Assembly: GCA_030680235.1 (NCBI GenBank)
Contig: JAUXWQ010000028.1
Coordinates: 62,001-126,000, forward strand
DNA: 64,000 bases
Reading direction: 5' to 3'
Origin: Coxiellaceae bacterium
Lineage (GTDB): Bacteria; Pseudomonadota; Gammaproteobacteria; Coxiellales; Coxiellaceae
In this document: positions 17,731 through 26,772 of the stretch, piece by piece
Numbering within the stretch: the stretch's first letter is position 1
Layout: each line of letters opens with the position of its first letter
Made by a program: the position numbers and the translations under genes
The notes under the pieces: generated by a model
Told to the model about the DNA's origin: nothing
The model's database searches: none
Seen by the model: the letters and a program-made list of their open reading frames with translations, nothing else

Positions 17731-17754
17731 GTGTGAGTGTGAGTGTGAGTGTGA
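17731..17754. repeat. four-copy GTGTGA hexanucleotide tract upstream of alr
   Basis: GTGTGA occurs four times in a row, 13 to 36 bases before the alr start codon (TCACAC on the coding strand). A loosely complementary stretch (TCACACTCCCTCTCACAC, 17841-17858) lies at the pncA end, so the whole 120-bp gap can fold. Copy number changes would alter leader or promoter spacing in 6-bp steps. Confidence 0.7.
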
Positions 17755-17852
17755 GGGCCAGAGGATTATCATATTACATGCATAATACTGAAAAGCGCGT
17801 GGCCATACCTTATGTTTAAGCATACCTCCGACACTCATATTCACACTCCCTC

Positions 17853-18392
17853 TCACACTAAAACACCCCTATCTTGCATCTCTTTCAACGCACTTTCAAT
17901 ACCGTGTTTTTCAATACCACGACAACCGCTTAAAACCAACTGTACTGAAAAACCGTCTTTTATTGCATCTAAACAGGAATATTTTACACAGTAATCTGTT
18001 GCTAAACCCATCACAACCAATGTTGTTATATTGTTTTTACGCAAATAATCCGTTAATCCTGTGCTTTTTTGATGATCATTATCGTAAAACGCGCTGTAAC
18101 TATCGATCGTTTTATCCATCCCCTTTTGAATAATCTTGGTAATCAGCGCTGTATTCAGCGAGGGATGAAAAGCAGCGCCCCACGTATTTTGAACACAATG
18201 CACCGACCACAATGAAAGAAAACTGTCATGATTTGGGGGGTGCCAATCTTGAGAGGCTATCACCATTTTAAATTGCGGCATCAATTTATTTGCAATCGGA
18301 ATAACAGCATCCGCATCAGGCACAGCCAAACTACCACCACTACAAAAGTCATTTTGCAAATCAATTAACAACAAAGCTTTATTGTTTTCCAT
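17853..18392 (-). CDS. pncA: nicotinamidase
   Basis: A 179-residue isochorismatase-fold hydrolase that turns nicotinamide into nicotinic acid. The triad is visible as D11 (LLIDLQNDF), K90 (IIQKGMD) and C135 (GLATDYCVKYSC); metal ligands D49, H51 and H55 lie in ASQDWHPPNHDSF; HCVQNTWGAAFHP is the PncA loop. The start codon overlaps the pncB end by 14 bases, so NAD salvage enzymes PncB and PncA are made from one message. Confidence 0.95.
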   Translation of the reverse strand: MENNKALLLIDLQNDFCSGGSLAVPDADAVIPIANKLMPQFKMVIASQDWHPPNHDSFLSLWSVHCVQNTWGAAFHPSLNTALITKIIQKGMDKTIDSYSAFYDNDHQKSTGLTDYLRKNNITTLVVMGLATDYCVKYSCLDAIKDGFSVQLVLSGCRGIEKHGIESALKEMQDRGVLV

Positions 18393-19752
18393 AGCGCATT
18401 TTTTTCACTAGCTGTTCTTTCAATGTCTCTAGACGCTTATCACGCGCAACCCTGTAAGCTGCCAATCCTTTTGAAAAGTGAAATTGGGCTACTTGCCGCA
18501 AACCATGCGCCTGCGAATCACGTATTGACACTTGTTGTGCAACATACTTCCCTTGGCGAAAAATAGGCTTTAATAAATCCTCAGCCTCTGCAGAATAGTT
18601 TTCTGTAACACCGAATGCTTCATGATAAATCACATCACGCATCCATTTTTTATCTTGGTAAAAACGCTTTGTTTGCAAAATGCCTGGATCACTTGTTTTA
18701 ATAAAGTTATCCGAACATTTTAATTTATATTGCCATACGCCATCTTTTTTAATCGCGCCAATTTTATAAACCATGTCCAATGCAGGTTGTGAATAACTGG
18801 TCGTCAAATAAGTACCCACACCAAAACCATCAATCGGTGCATGAGCCGCCTTAAGCACTGCTATTTTTTCATTCGATAAATCACCACTGACAAACACTTT
18901 TACTTCAGTCAAACCCGCCTGATCCAATTTTTTGCGCGCCAAACATGACAACACCAACAAATCACCTGAATCTAAACGAATACCTTTTAATGCTTCACCA
19001 CTTGCTTTTAATTCATGACCAACAATAATAGCATTTTCAATACCCTTCGCTGTTTCATAGGTATCAACCAGCAAAATGATATTATGTGGCATTAAACGTG
19101 CATATTCCCGAAATGCCGTCAGCTCATCGTCAAACGACATAATCCAACCATGTGACATGGTTCCAACCAATGGAATATCAAAGTGTTTTCCAGCCAATAC
19201 ATTGGAGGTCGCATCAAAACCACCAATAAATGCAGCTCGACTTGCCGTCATTCCCCCATCAGGACCTTGCGCACGTCGCAATCCAAATTCAAATAAAAGT
19301 GCAGATCCTACACAATGTCTCATGCGTGAAGCCGTGGTTGAAACTGCCGATGAAAAGTTAATTGCATTGATCAATACAGTTTCTAGTAATTGACATACGA
19401 TCAATGGCGCACGAATACGCAACAAAGGTTCATTTGCAAACACCAAAGACCCTTCAGATACCGCATCAATATCCCCTGTAAAACGAAGGTTTTTTAAATA
19501 GGTTAAAAAGTCTTTTGAAAATACATCAACATATTGCATCGCCAAAAAATCAAGATCATCAGCGCTAAAATGGAAGTCCTGAACACAATCAATGACTGAT
19601 TGCAAACCAGATGCCATCACATACTCACTATGCAGCGGATTTCGACGAAAAAAGAGGTGAAACACAGCATCACGCTCATGCAATCCTAGCTGCCAATATG
19701 CATAGCCCATTGTTAATTGATAATAATCAGTCAAAAGCAGTGAATATTTCAT
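18379..19752 (-). CDS. pncB: nicotinate phosphoribosyltransferase
   Basis: A 457-residue type II PRTase of NAD salvage, producing nicotinate mononucleotide from the product of PncA. Motifs: LLTDYYQLTMGYAYWQLG at the N terminus, EFGLRRAQGPDGGMTASRAAFIGG, GTMSHGWIMSF with the catalytic histidine, and LRLDSGDLLVLS-type sugar-phosphate site (IRLDSGDL). ATG 19752 is chosen; upstream in-frame codons read non-conserved intergenic DNA. First gene of the pncB-pncA pair; salvage capacity fits a bacterium living on host nicotinamide. Confidence 0.95.
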   Translation of the reverse strand: MKYSLLLTDYYQLTMGYAYWQLGLHERDAVFHLFFRRNPLHSEYVMASGLQSVIDCVQDFHFSADDLDFLAMQYVDVFSKDFLTYLKNLRFTGDIDAVSEGSLVFANEPLLRIRAPLIVCQLLETVLINAINFSSAVSTTASRMRHCVGSALLFEFGLRRAQGPDGGMTASRAAFIGGFDATSNVLAGKHFDIPLVGTMSHGWIMSFDDELTAFREYARLMPHNIILLVDTYETAKGIENAIIVGHELKASGEALKGIRLDSGDLLVLSCLARKKLDQAGLTEVKVFVSGDLSNEKIAVLKAAHAPIDGFGVGTYLTTSYSQPALDMVYKIGAIKKDGVWQYKLKCSDNFIKTSDPGILQTKRFYQDKKWMRDVIYHEAFGVTENYSAEAEDLLKPIFRQGKYVAQQVSIRDSQAHGLRQVAQFHFSKGLAAYRVARDKRLETLKEQLVKKMRYGKQ

Positions 19753-19814
19753 TGAATGGCCACATATTGAAATTTTGTCACAGTATAAGCTGGAAAAATG
19801 AAGAAACAATATGC

Positions 19815-20024
19815 TTATGGTAGAACAGGAGAAATCTTTTCACAGTGATAGTGTTCATTATACTGTAAATCAATAACACGATCCAAATCACAGGTTGTTA
19901 CTTCCGTAAGCATTTGAGTCCGGTGCACTGGCGCTGTTATACAACGAAAACAAGTATAACTATCTGCCGTAACTTGCAAACTGAATCCCAAAAGAAAGCT
20001 AACGACCACGCTGTTTTTTAGCAT
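19815..20024 (-). CDS. small exported cysteine-containing protein
   Basis: A 69-residue protein with a likely signal peptide (MLKNSVVVSFLLGFSLQVTA) cut near residue 21, leaving a mature part of about 49 residues with four cysteines (SYTCFRC, TTCDL, HYHCEK). AGAGAG lies about 5 bases before the ATG. No family recognised. It lies just upstream of pncB on the same strand and is divergent from prpC. Likely periplasmic with disulfides; function unknown. Small size keeps confidence moderate. Confidence 0.55.
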   Translation of the reverse strand: MLKNSVVVSFLLGFSLQVTADSYTCFRCITAPVHRTQMLTEVTTCDLDRVIDLQYNEHYHCEKISPVLP

Positions 20025-20095
20025 AAAACTCTCTAAAAGTTAGATAGATACTGATACAATACCCTGCATATTTAATGGATGACAAGGATTTTGAT

Positions 20096-21199
20096 ATGAC
20101 AAATCAAAGCACAGGGTTAGCAGGCATTATTGCAGGCACATCAGCTATCTCAATGGTAGGCCATGAGGAAAATGGTTTACATTATCGAGGGTATGAAATT
20201 CACGATCTTTGCAATCATTCAACCTTTGAAGCTGTGGCTTATTTACTCATTTATGGCGAACTTCCCACCACGGCACAGCTCACAGACTATCAAAACACAC
20301 TGATTTCACTGCGAAAACTGCCAGAAACACTCAAAGTCATCTTAGAAAAAATCCCTGTGCACACCCATCCAATGGATGTGTTACGTACTGCTTGTTCTTT
20401 CCTAGGAAATCTAGAACCTGAAAATAAAGAACACACGCAAATTCACATTGCCAATCGTTTACTCGCTTGTTTTCCAGGCATTTTGATGTACTGGTTTCAT
20501 TTTCACCACCATCATAAAAAAATAAATACGGAATTAGCCGATAAAACTACTGGAGAATATTTTTTACACTTACTGCATGAAAAAGCACCGAATACATTAC
20601 AAGCACATGTAATGAATATTTCACTCATTCTCTATGCAGAACATGAATTCAATGCCTCCACCTTTGCTGCACGCGTTACTGCCGCAACACTGTCTGACTT
20701 TTACTCCTGCATTTGTAGTGCGATTGGCACATTGCGGGGCCCATTACATGGTGGTGCCAACGAAGAGGCTTTAAAATTAATTTTACAATTTCAATCTGTT
20801 GATGACGCTGAAAAGGGTTTGTTAAAAATGCTTTCAGAAAAAAAATTAATCATGGGATTTGGTCATCGGGTCTATAAAACAGGCGATCCAAGATCTGATA
20901 TCATCAAAGCAGAATCAAAAAAATTAGCGGATCATGCAAGCGACAACTTAATTTATCCCCTGTCAGAAGTCATTGAAGCGATTATGCGTCGCGAGAAAAA
21001 AATGTTTCCGAATTTAGATTTTTACAGTGCATCCGCTTATCATTTCTGCGGCATTCCCGTTGAATTATTTACACCAATTTTTGTTTTTGCACGCACTGCT
21101 GGCTGGTCTGCGCACATCATAGAACAACGCGCAAACAATAAATTAATTCGACCTTTGTCGGAATACATCGGCCCTGCACCACGCGCCTATCCAAAATAA
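20096..21199 (+). CDS. prpC: 2-methylcitrate synthase
   Basis: A 367-residue citrate-synthase-fold enzyme. The short form without the long N terminus of GltA, together with the N terminus GLAGIIAGTSAISMV and YRGYEIHDLC, and the adjacent prpD, identify 2-methylcitrate synthase (propionyl-CoA plus oxaloacetate). Catalytic segments: RGPLHGGANEEAL and MGFGHRVYKTGDPRSD. AAGGA lies 7 bases before ATG 20096; an ATG at 20075 would add seven residues. Could also accept acetyl-CoA as many PrpC do. Confidence 0.9.
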   Translation: MTNQSTGLAGIIAGTSAISMVGHEENGLHYRGYEIHDLCNHSTFEAVAYLLIYGELPTTAQLTDYQNTLISLRKLPETLKVILEKIPVHTHPMDVLRTACSFLGNLEPENKEHTQIHIANRLLACFPGILMYWFHFHHHHKKINTELADKTTGEYFLHLLHEKAPNTLQAHVMNISLILYAEHEFNASTFAARVTAATLSDFYSCICSAIGTLRGPLHGGANEEALKLILQFQSVDDAEKGLLKMLSEKKLIMGFGHRVYKTGDPRSDIIKAESKKLADHASDNLIYPLSEVIEAIMRREKKMFPNLDFYSASAYHFCGIPVELFTPIFVFARTAGWSAHIIEQRANNKLIRPLSEYIGPAPRAYPK

Positions 21200-21236
21200 A
21201 CAGCTATTAAAAGAATTATTACCAGACGAGTACGCT

Positions 21237-22667
21237 ATGCAGCACGACATTCACAACAATGAAAAACAACCCTTTGATACCCTTATTCAACAAATCACCG
21301 ACTACGTCTGTGATTATACAATCAATAGTGAGTCTACGATAAACACGGCTTATTACGACTTATTAGACAGTGTTGCCTGTGCCTTCATGGCGCTAAAATT
21401 TTCTGCTTGTACAAAATTACTAGGGCCCATCGTACCTGGAGCCACTTTAAAAAACGGTGCGCGCGTGATTGGCACTTCATACGAACTAGATCCTGTACAA
21501 GCCGCATTCAACAATGGCGCCCTAATTCGCTGGCTTGATTTTAACGACACTTTTCTCGCTGCTGAATGGGGCCATCCTTCTGACAACTTAGGCGGAATTT
21601 TAAGTATTTGTGATTATTTAAATCGCTGCGAAGGAAAAAATTTTACCGTGAAAGATGTGCTTATTGCGATGATAAAAGCACATGAAATACAAGGCGTGAT
21701 GGCACTTGATAACAGCTTTAATCGTGTTGGATTAGACCATGTTATTTTAGTTAAATTGGCAACAACAGCAGTTGTCGCACAACTGATTGGTTGTACACGA
21801 GATCAAATCAATAATGCCGTATCGAATGTTTTTGTCGATGGACAATCACTTCGCACTTATCGTCACGCACCCAATACGGGCTCTCGCAAATCCTGGGCAG
21901 CAGGTGATGCGACCGCACGCGGCGTTCGATTGGCATTAATGGCACGACTCGGCGAAATGGGTTATCCCTCTGTCTTGACTGCAAAAACATGGGGGTTTTA
22001 CGACGTTTCTTTCAAGGGGAATACTTTTTCATTACAACGTCCTTTTGGCACTTACGTCATGGACAATATTTTATTTAAAATTTCCTATCCTGCGGAATTT
22101 CACGCCCAAACCGCGGTTGAGTGCGCCTTAACACTACATCCTTTTGTGAAAGGCAAATTAGATCAAATTGAAAAAATTATTGTGCGCACACAAGAGCCTG
22201 CAATGCGTATTATCAGTAAAAAAGGCCCGCTCCATAACCCCGCTGATCGCGATCATTGTCTAGAATATATGATTGCAATCCCTTTAATTTACGGTGAATT
22301 AACAGCAGAACACTACGAAGATCACACTGCAAATAATGAAAAAATCGATTTTTTACGTGATAAAATGCAGGTTTCTGAAGACAAACAATTTAGCGTTGAT
22401 TATTTAGATCCTGAAAAAAGATCGATTGCCAATGCTATTCAAATTATTTTTAAAGATGGTACAGCAACACAAGAAGTCGTTGTTGACTATCCAGTTGGGC
22501 ACAAACGCCGTAGAAAAGAAGGCACTCCATTATTGCTGAATAAATTTAAAATGGCGATGAAAACGCATTACGCAACAGAAAAAGCTGAAAAAATAATTGA
22601 ACTGTCGTTAGCAGAAAAACCCATGCTCGCAATGTCCATTAGCGAATGGATTGCGCACTTACTATAA
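21237..22667 (+). CDS. prpD: 2-methylcitrate dehydratase
   Basis: A 476-residue MmgE/PrpD-family protein; E. coli PrpD has 483. Conserved stretches: LLDSVACAFMAL, GTSYELDPVQAAFNNGALIRWLDFNDTF, EWGHPSDNLGGIL, GSRKSWAAGDATARGV and YPAEFHAQTAVECAL. It dehydrates 2-methylcitrate in the propionate-detoxifying methylcitrate cycle. It follows prpC by 37 bp. prpB (methylisocitrate lyase), often upstream, is not in the window. A degenerate REP-like repeat lies downstream. Confidence 0.93.
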   Translation: MQHDIHNNEKQPFDTLIQQITDYVCDYTINSESTINTAYYDLLDSVACAFMALKFSACTKLLGPIVPGATLKNGARVIGTSYELDPVQAAFNNGALIRWLDFNDTFLAAEWGHPSDNLGGILSICDYLNRCEGKNFTVKDVLIAMIKAHEIQGVMALDNSFNRVGLDHVILVKLATTAVVAQLIGCTRDQINNAVSNVFVDGQSLRTYRHAPNTGSRKSWAAGDATARGVRLALMARLGEMGYPSVLTAKTWGFYDVSFKGNTFSLQRPFGTYVMDNILFKISYPAEFHAQTAVECALTLHPFVKGKLDQIEKIIVRTQEPAMRIISKKGPLHNPADRDHCLEYMIAIPLIYGELTAEHYEDHTANNEKIDFLRDKMQVSEDKQFSVDYLDPEKRSIANAIQIIFKDGTATQEVVVDYPVGHKRRRKEGTPLLLNKFKMAMKTHYATEKAEKIIELSLAEKPMLAMSISEWIAHLL

Positions 22668-22687
22668 AACTTGTGAAAAATCGACGG

Positions 22688-22780
22688 GGTGTGAGGTGAA
22701 CGTAAGCAAGTGTTGCTGCCGGGGCCGATGTACATCGAGATTTACTACAAAAACACTCGATTAAGCGCATGCTTGCACCC
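22688..22780. repeat. R2 REP-like inverted repeat, degenerate copy
   Basis: Right part CAAAAACACTCGATTAAGCGCATGC resembles the family arm (its key segment is CAAAAACACTCG), and the left part GTAAGCAAGTGTTGCTGC is its eroded complement; the middle GATGTACATCGAGAT matches the loop of the copy at 44938. It occupies most of the prpD-rpmE gap. An open frame beginning here (22710) is not considered a gene. Confidence 0.55.
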
Positions 22781-22900
22781 AAGTCTTCAAATGCTTTGTT
22801 TGACACATCCCGAAATTCACGTCCATTATTTGTTATCTGCTTTAAAAATCAGGCAACACCGTGTTTTAACCCTCAATAACACGGATTTATGGAAAATTTC

Positions 22901-22929
22901 TTGTCAACAGACTGATTCTCCGCTATTCT
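22901..22929 (+). promoter_or_regulatory. sigma70-type promoter for rpmE
   Basis: TTGTCA (22901-22906) and TATTCT (22924-22929) with a 17-bp spacer, about 37 bases before the rpmE start, which has GAGGA as ribosome binding site. Confidence 0.65.
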
Positions 22930-22965
22930 TTGCGCCAAAATGATCATTGATTTGAGGACTAGCCC

Positions 22966-23187
22966 ATGAAAGCCAATATTCACCCAACGTATGAAGAAGT
23001 TGCTGTTACGTGCAGCTGTGGCCACACTTTCAAAACACATTCCACTTTAGGCCGTAAAGAATTGTATTTGGAAGTTTGCTCCCAATGCCACCCTTTCTTC
23101 ACAGGTCAACAAAAATTGGTTGATACATCAGGTCGTGTTGAGAAGTTCAAACAAAAATACGCGCGCAAAGAAGCAGCTAACGGCTAA
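22966..23187 (+). CDS. rpmE: 50S ribosomal protein L31 (zinc-binding type)
   Basis: A 73-residue L31 starting [12 protein letters not shown]. Four cysteines (C16, C18, C38, C41) in TCSCGH and [12 protein letters not shown] form the zinc site of the C+ paralogue, followed by the basic tail KFKQKYARK. Single-gene transcript with its own promoter and a hairpin just downstream (23207-23231). Confidence 0.97.
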   Translation: MKANIHPTYEEVAVTCSCGHTFKTHSTLGRKELYLEVCSQCHPFFTGQQKLVDTSGRVEKFKQKYARKEAANG

Positions 23188-23206
23188 TTTTAACGCTACA
23201 CATCAC

Positions 23207-23231
23207 GGGTCGGATACAATACAACCGACCC
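23207..23231 (+). terminator. hairpin downstream of rpmE
   Basis: GGGTCGG pairs perfectly with CCGACCC across an 11-base loop, 19 bases past the rpmE stop. The following sequence is not T-rich, so termination strength is uncertain; it could stabilise the 3' end. Confidence 0.5.
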
Positions 23232-23257
23232 TGATCTTCAAGAAAAAAATGCCTCCT

Positions 23258-23331
23258 CTGCGAGCCGCCCACGTAGCACGATGTCTGCGAGCCGCGCGCG
23301 TAGCACGATGTCTGCGAGCCGCGCGCGTAGC
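23258..23331. repeat. 27-bp GC-rich tandem repeat, 2.7 copies
   Basis: Unit CTGCGAGCCGCGCGCGTAGC followed by ACGATGT repeats at 23258, 23285 and 23312 with only two base differences in the first copy. GC content is far above the surroundings. Elements GCGAGC and GCGTAGC recall the REP-like family. It lies between the 3' ends of rpmE (+) and uvrB (-). Confidence 0.8.
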
Positions 23332-23356
23332 AAGCGATTTTTAAGATCAACAGACT

Positions 23357-25366
23357 CTAAGCCCCTAAAAATTTTTTCTTTATCTGAGCCATCTCATCCC
23401 GCAGTTTTGCTGCTTTTTCAAACTCTAAATTTTTCGCAGCATAAATCATTTCTTTTTCCATGCCCGCCAGTTTTTTTTCAAATTGCTTCGGGGAAAGTTT
23501 CAGTATTTCCAACGATTTTTCAGCGGACAATTGCGTTTTTAGCACTGCTAATTTTTCATCACTCTCATCGTCCACATCAATCATCGCATGAATTGCTTTT
23601 TCAATTCCTTTTGGCGTGATGCCATGCGCTGTATTATATTCTGTTTGCTTTACTCGGCGGCGCTCCGTTTCATCCATAGCGCGTTTCATTGAGTTTGTGA
23701 TCCTATCAGCATATAAAATCGCCCTACCATGCAGGTTTCGTGCAGCACGGCCAATTGTCTGCACCAAAGACCTTTCTGAACGCAGGAAGCCTTCTTTATC
23801 TGCATCTAAAATTGCCACTAAAGATACTTCTGGCAAATCCAAACCTTCTCGCAATAAATTAATCCCAATCAAGACATCAATCACACCCAAACGTAAATCA
23901 CGTAAAATTTCAACACGCTCTACCGTATCAATATCAGAATGCAAATACCGTACTTTAATACGCTGTTCTGAATAATATTCAGCAAGATCTTCTGACATGC
24001 GTTTTGTCAATGTCGTGACCAATACACGCTCATTATTTTTAATGCGAATTTTAATTTCAGATAGCAAATCATCGATCTGTGTTTTTACAGGACGAACTTC
24101 AACAAGTGGATCTAACAATCCCGTTGGACGAACAACCAACTCCACAATATCCGTACCATGTTCTAATTCATAAATCGCGGGTGTTGCCGACACAAAAATC
24201 ATCTGCGGTGCAATTTTTTCAAATTCATCAAAGCGCAAAGGACGGTTATCTAAGGCTGAAGGCAAGCGAAATCCAAAATTAACCAAATTTTCTTTTCTTG
24301 CGCGATCGCCTTTATACATTGCGCCCAATTGCGGAATTGTCACATGGGACTCATCAATCACCAATAAGGCATCATTAGGCAAATAATCAAATAAAGTGGG
24401 TGGTGCCTCACCTGCATTTCTGCCCGACAAATAGCGTGAATAATTTTCAATACCCGAGCAATACCCCAGTTCAATCATCATTTCAATATCAAATAAAGTA
24501 CGTTGCTCTAAACGTTGACGCTCTACCAATTTATTTTCTTGCTGAAAAAATTCGAGGCGATCTCGCAATTCATATTTGACCGTATCAATCATTTTCATGA
24601 TCGTACTACGCGGCGTGACATAATGTGTTTTGGGGAAAATCGTAACACGCTGTAATTTACGAATTGTTTTATTTAACAAAGGATCAATAATACTAATACT
24701 TTCAATTTCATCATCAAACAATTGAATGCGCACCGCTTCTTTTTCTTCATCCGCTGGAAAAATATCAATGATATCTCCCGTCACACGATAATTTGAGCGC
24801 GCCAATTCAATATCATTGCGTGAATATTGCATTTCTGCCAGACGTTTTAATAAATCCCGCTGATCAATACGATCTCCAACAGACACATGCAACACCATGC
24901 TTAAATATAATTTAGGATCACCCAAACCATAAATAGCAGAAACTGTCGCAACAATAATGGTATCTTTGCGTTCTAATAAGGCTTTAGTTGCCGATAAGCG
25001 CATTTGTTCAATATGTGCATTAATAGCTGCATCTTTTTCGATAAAAGTATCTGTCGATGGCACATAGGCTTCTGGCTGATAATAGTCGTAATAGGAGACA
25101 AAATATTCGACGGCATTATCTGGAAAAAATCCGCGTAACTCGGCGTATAATTGTGCCGCAAGGGTTTTATTGGGCGCTAAAATCAAGGTGGGCCGCTGCA
25201 CCTGTTCAATCACATTTGCAATCGTAAAGGTTTTACCCGAGCCCGTAACACCCAGCAAAGTTTGATACATCAAGCCTGAGTTAATGCCGTCCGTTAATTT
25301 TTCAATTGCTTGTGGTTGATCACCACTGGGCTGGAAAGGGGTATGTAATTTAAAGGGATTTTGCAT
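23357..25366 (-). CDS. uvrB: excinuclease ABC subunit B
   Basis: A 669-residue UvrB (E. coli 673), the damage-verifying helicase of nucleotide excision repair. Walker A is [11 protein letters not shown] (K45), the beta-hairpin region [12 protein letters not shown] is at 92-103, helicase motifs include [31 protein letters not shown] and [10 protein letters not shown], and the C-terminal UVR motif is [17 protein letters not shown], which recruits UvrC. Divergent from aspC with 91 bp between them. Confidence 0.98.
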   Translation of the reverse strand: MQNPFKLHTPFQPSGDQPQAIEKLTDGINSGLMYQTLLGVTGSGKTFTIANVIEQVQRPTLILAPNKTLAAQLYAELRGFFPDNAVEYFVSYYDYYQPEAYVPSTDTFIEKDAAINAHIEQMRLSATKALLERKDTIIVATVSAIYGLGDPKLYLSMVLHVSVGDRIDQRDLLKRLAEMQYSRNDIELARSNYRVTGDIIDIFPADEEKEAVRIQLFDDEIESISIIDPLLNKTIRKLQRVTIFPKTHYVTPRSTIMKMIDTVKYELRDRLEFFQQENKLVERQRLEQRTLFDIEMMIELGYCSGIENYSRYLSGRNAGEAPPTLFDYLPNDALLVIDESHVTIPQLGAMYKGDRARKENLVNFGFRLPSALDNRPLRFDEFEKIAPQMIFVSATPAIYELEHGTDIVELVVRPTGLLDPLVEVRPVKTQIDDLLSEIKIRIKNNERVLVTTLTKRMSEDLAEYYSEQRIKVRYLHSDIDTVERVEILRDLRLGVIDVLIGINLLREGLDLPEVSLVAILDADKEGFLRSERSLVQTIGRAARNLHGRAILYADRITNSMKRAMDETERRRVKQTEYNTAHGITPKGIEKAIHAMIDVDDESDEKLAVLKTQLSAEKSLEILKLSPKQFEKKLAGMEKEMIYAAKNLEFEKAAKLRDEMAQIKKKFLGA

Positions 25367-25457
25367 AACAAGAGTGTAACAAAAAAATGTTTAACATGCA
25401 TTTTTGATGCCCAATAAAACTGCTATTATTGAGTGAAACAGTAACCCTAGGATTTTT

Positions 25458-26636
25458 ATGCAAGCCTCTATCCGCGCCAATGCTGTCAAGCCCTCCGCAA
25501 CCGTCACTATCAATGCAAAAGCGATGCAATTGAAATCACAAGGGATTGATATTATTAACTTAAGCGTTGGCGAACCCGATTTTGACACCCCCGATTTTAT
25601 TAAAAAAGCGGCCATCGATGCGATCAACGCAGGTTATACAAAGTACACAGCGATTGACGGTATTGCACCCTTAAAAGATGCCATTATTGAAAAATTCAAG
25701 ATGGAAAACCAATTGTCCTATACGCGCGATCAAATCCTAGTGTCGTGCGGCGCTAAGCAATCGATTTACAACCTAATGCAAGCACTCATTAATCCTGGCG
25801 ATGAAGTGATTATTCCTGCACCCTACTGGGTTTCTTATCCTGCCATGGTAGCACTTGCTGAAGGCGTCCCTGTCATTGCAAAAACACAAGTTGAAAATCG
25901 TTTTATTTTAACAGCGGACGAACTGGAAAGATGTATCACACCCAAAACAAAATTATTAATTTTAAATAGTCCTAGCAATCCAACAGGAATGGCCTATACC
26001 GAAAAAGAGTTACAGGCACTTGCGAAGGCACTATTAAAACATCCAGAAATCATGATTATTTCAGATGATATGTATGAACATATTTTATGGGGCATTGATC
26101 CCTTTTTAAATATCGTCAATGTATGCCCTGAATTATATGAACGCACCATTGTCTGTAACGGCGTTTCGAAAGCGTATGCCATGACAGGCTGGCGTATTGG
26201 TTATGCTGCGGGTCCCGTCACAATCATTAAAGCGATGGCAAAGGTGCAATCACACAGCACCTCTAACCCCTCCTCCATTTCACAATACGCTGCCGTTGCC
26301 GCATTAAAAGGCGATAAAACATTTATTCACAGTTTGAAAAAAATATTTAAAGAACGTCATGATTATTTTCAAGCAGCACTTGCATCGATCCCCGGCGTTA
26401 TTTGTCCACCAGCAGATGGTGCCTTTTATGTATTTCCAAATGTTGACAAAGCCATTGCACGCTATGACGCAAAAGATGATGTTGCGCTCTCGGAACTCAT
26501 TTTAGAAAAAGCACACCTTGCTGTTGTTCCAGGAACAGAGTTTGGTATGCCTGGATTTATTCGATTATCTTATGCAACGGATATGAAAACACTGGAAAAA
26601 GCGGTTGAACGGCTTTCGATATTTATGACAGAGTAG
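25458..26636 (+). CDS. aspC: aspartate aminotransferase (class I, AspC/AatA type)
   Basis: A 392-residue PLP transaminase of the I-gamma subgroup. PLP lysine K238 in CNGVSKAYAMTGWRIGYAAGP, NLSVGEPDFDTP near residue 35 and LNSPSNPTGMAY at 169 are the fold-type I aminotransferase blocks. It interconverts aspartate/2-oxoglutarate and oxaloacetate/glutamate; some members also act on prephenate. It stands alone, divergent from uvrB, followed by the accessory kinase/U-box island. Confidence 0.93.
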   Translation: MQASIRANAVKPSATVTINAKAMQLKSQGIDIINLSVGEPDFDTPDFIKKAAIDAINAGYTKYTAIDGIAPLKDAIIEKFKMENQLSYTRDQILVSCGAKQSIYNLMQALINPGDEVIIPAPYWVSYPAMVALAEGVPVIAKTQVENRFILTADELERCITPKTKLLILNSPSNPTGMAYTEKELQALAKALLKHPEIMIISDDMYEHILWGIDPFLNIVNVCPELYERTIVCNGVSKAYAMTGWRIGYAAGPVTIIKAMAKVQSHSTSNPSSISQYAAVAALKGDKTFIHSLKKIFKERHDYFQAALASIPGVICPPADGAFYVFPNVDKAIARYDAKDDVALSELILEKAHLAVVPGTEFGMPGFIRLSYATDMKTLEKAVERLSIFMTE

Positions 26637-26772
26637 GCCAATTTTATTGCGATGATCCTTCCCCAGAAACTAGACGCCACTTTTTAGAAAAACCTGGCTA
26701 TTTTTCTGATGGGCTTATTTTACAATCGTGCACTATAATTAAAGCGATCTCAATTATTCTCAAGAGGGCTTT

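Noticed and set aside
17731-17860. CRISPR-like array suggested by repeated GTGTGA units
   Set aside because: Units are contiguous hexamers without spacers; it is a simple sequence repeat. No CRISPR array or cas gene is seen in the window.
22710-22943. 77-codon open frame between prpD and rpmE
   Set aside because: Begins within a degenerate REP-like repeat and runs through the rpmE promoter; composition is not protein-like.
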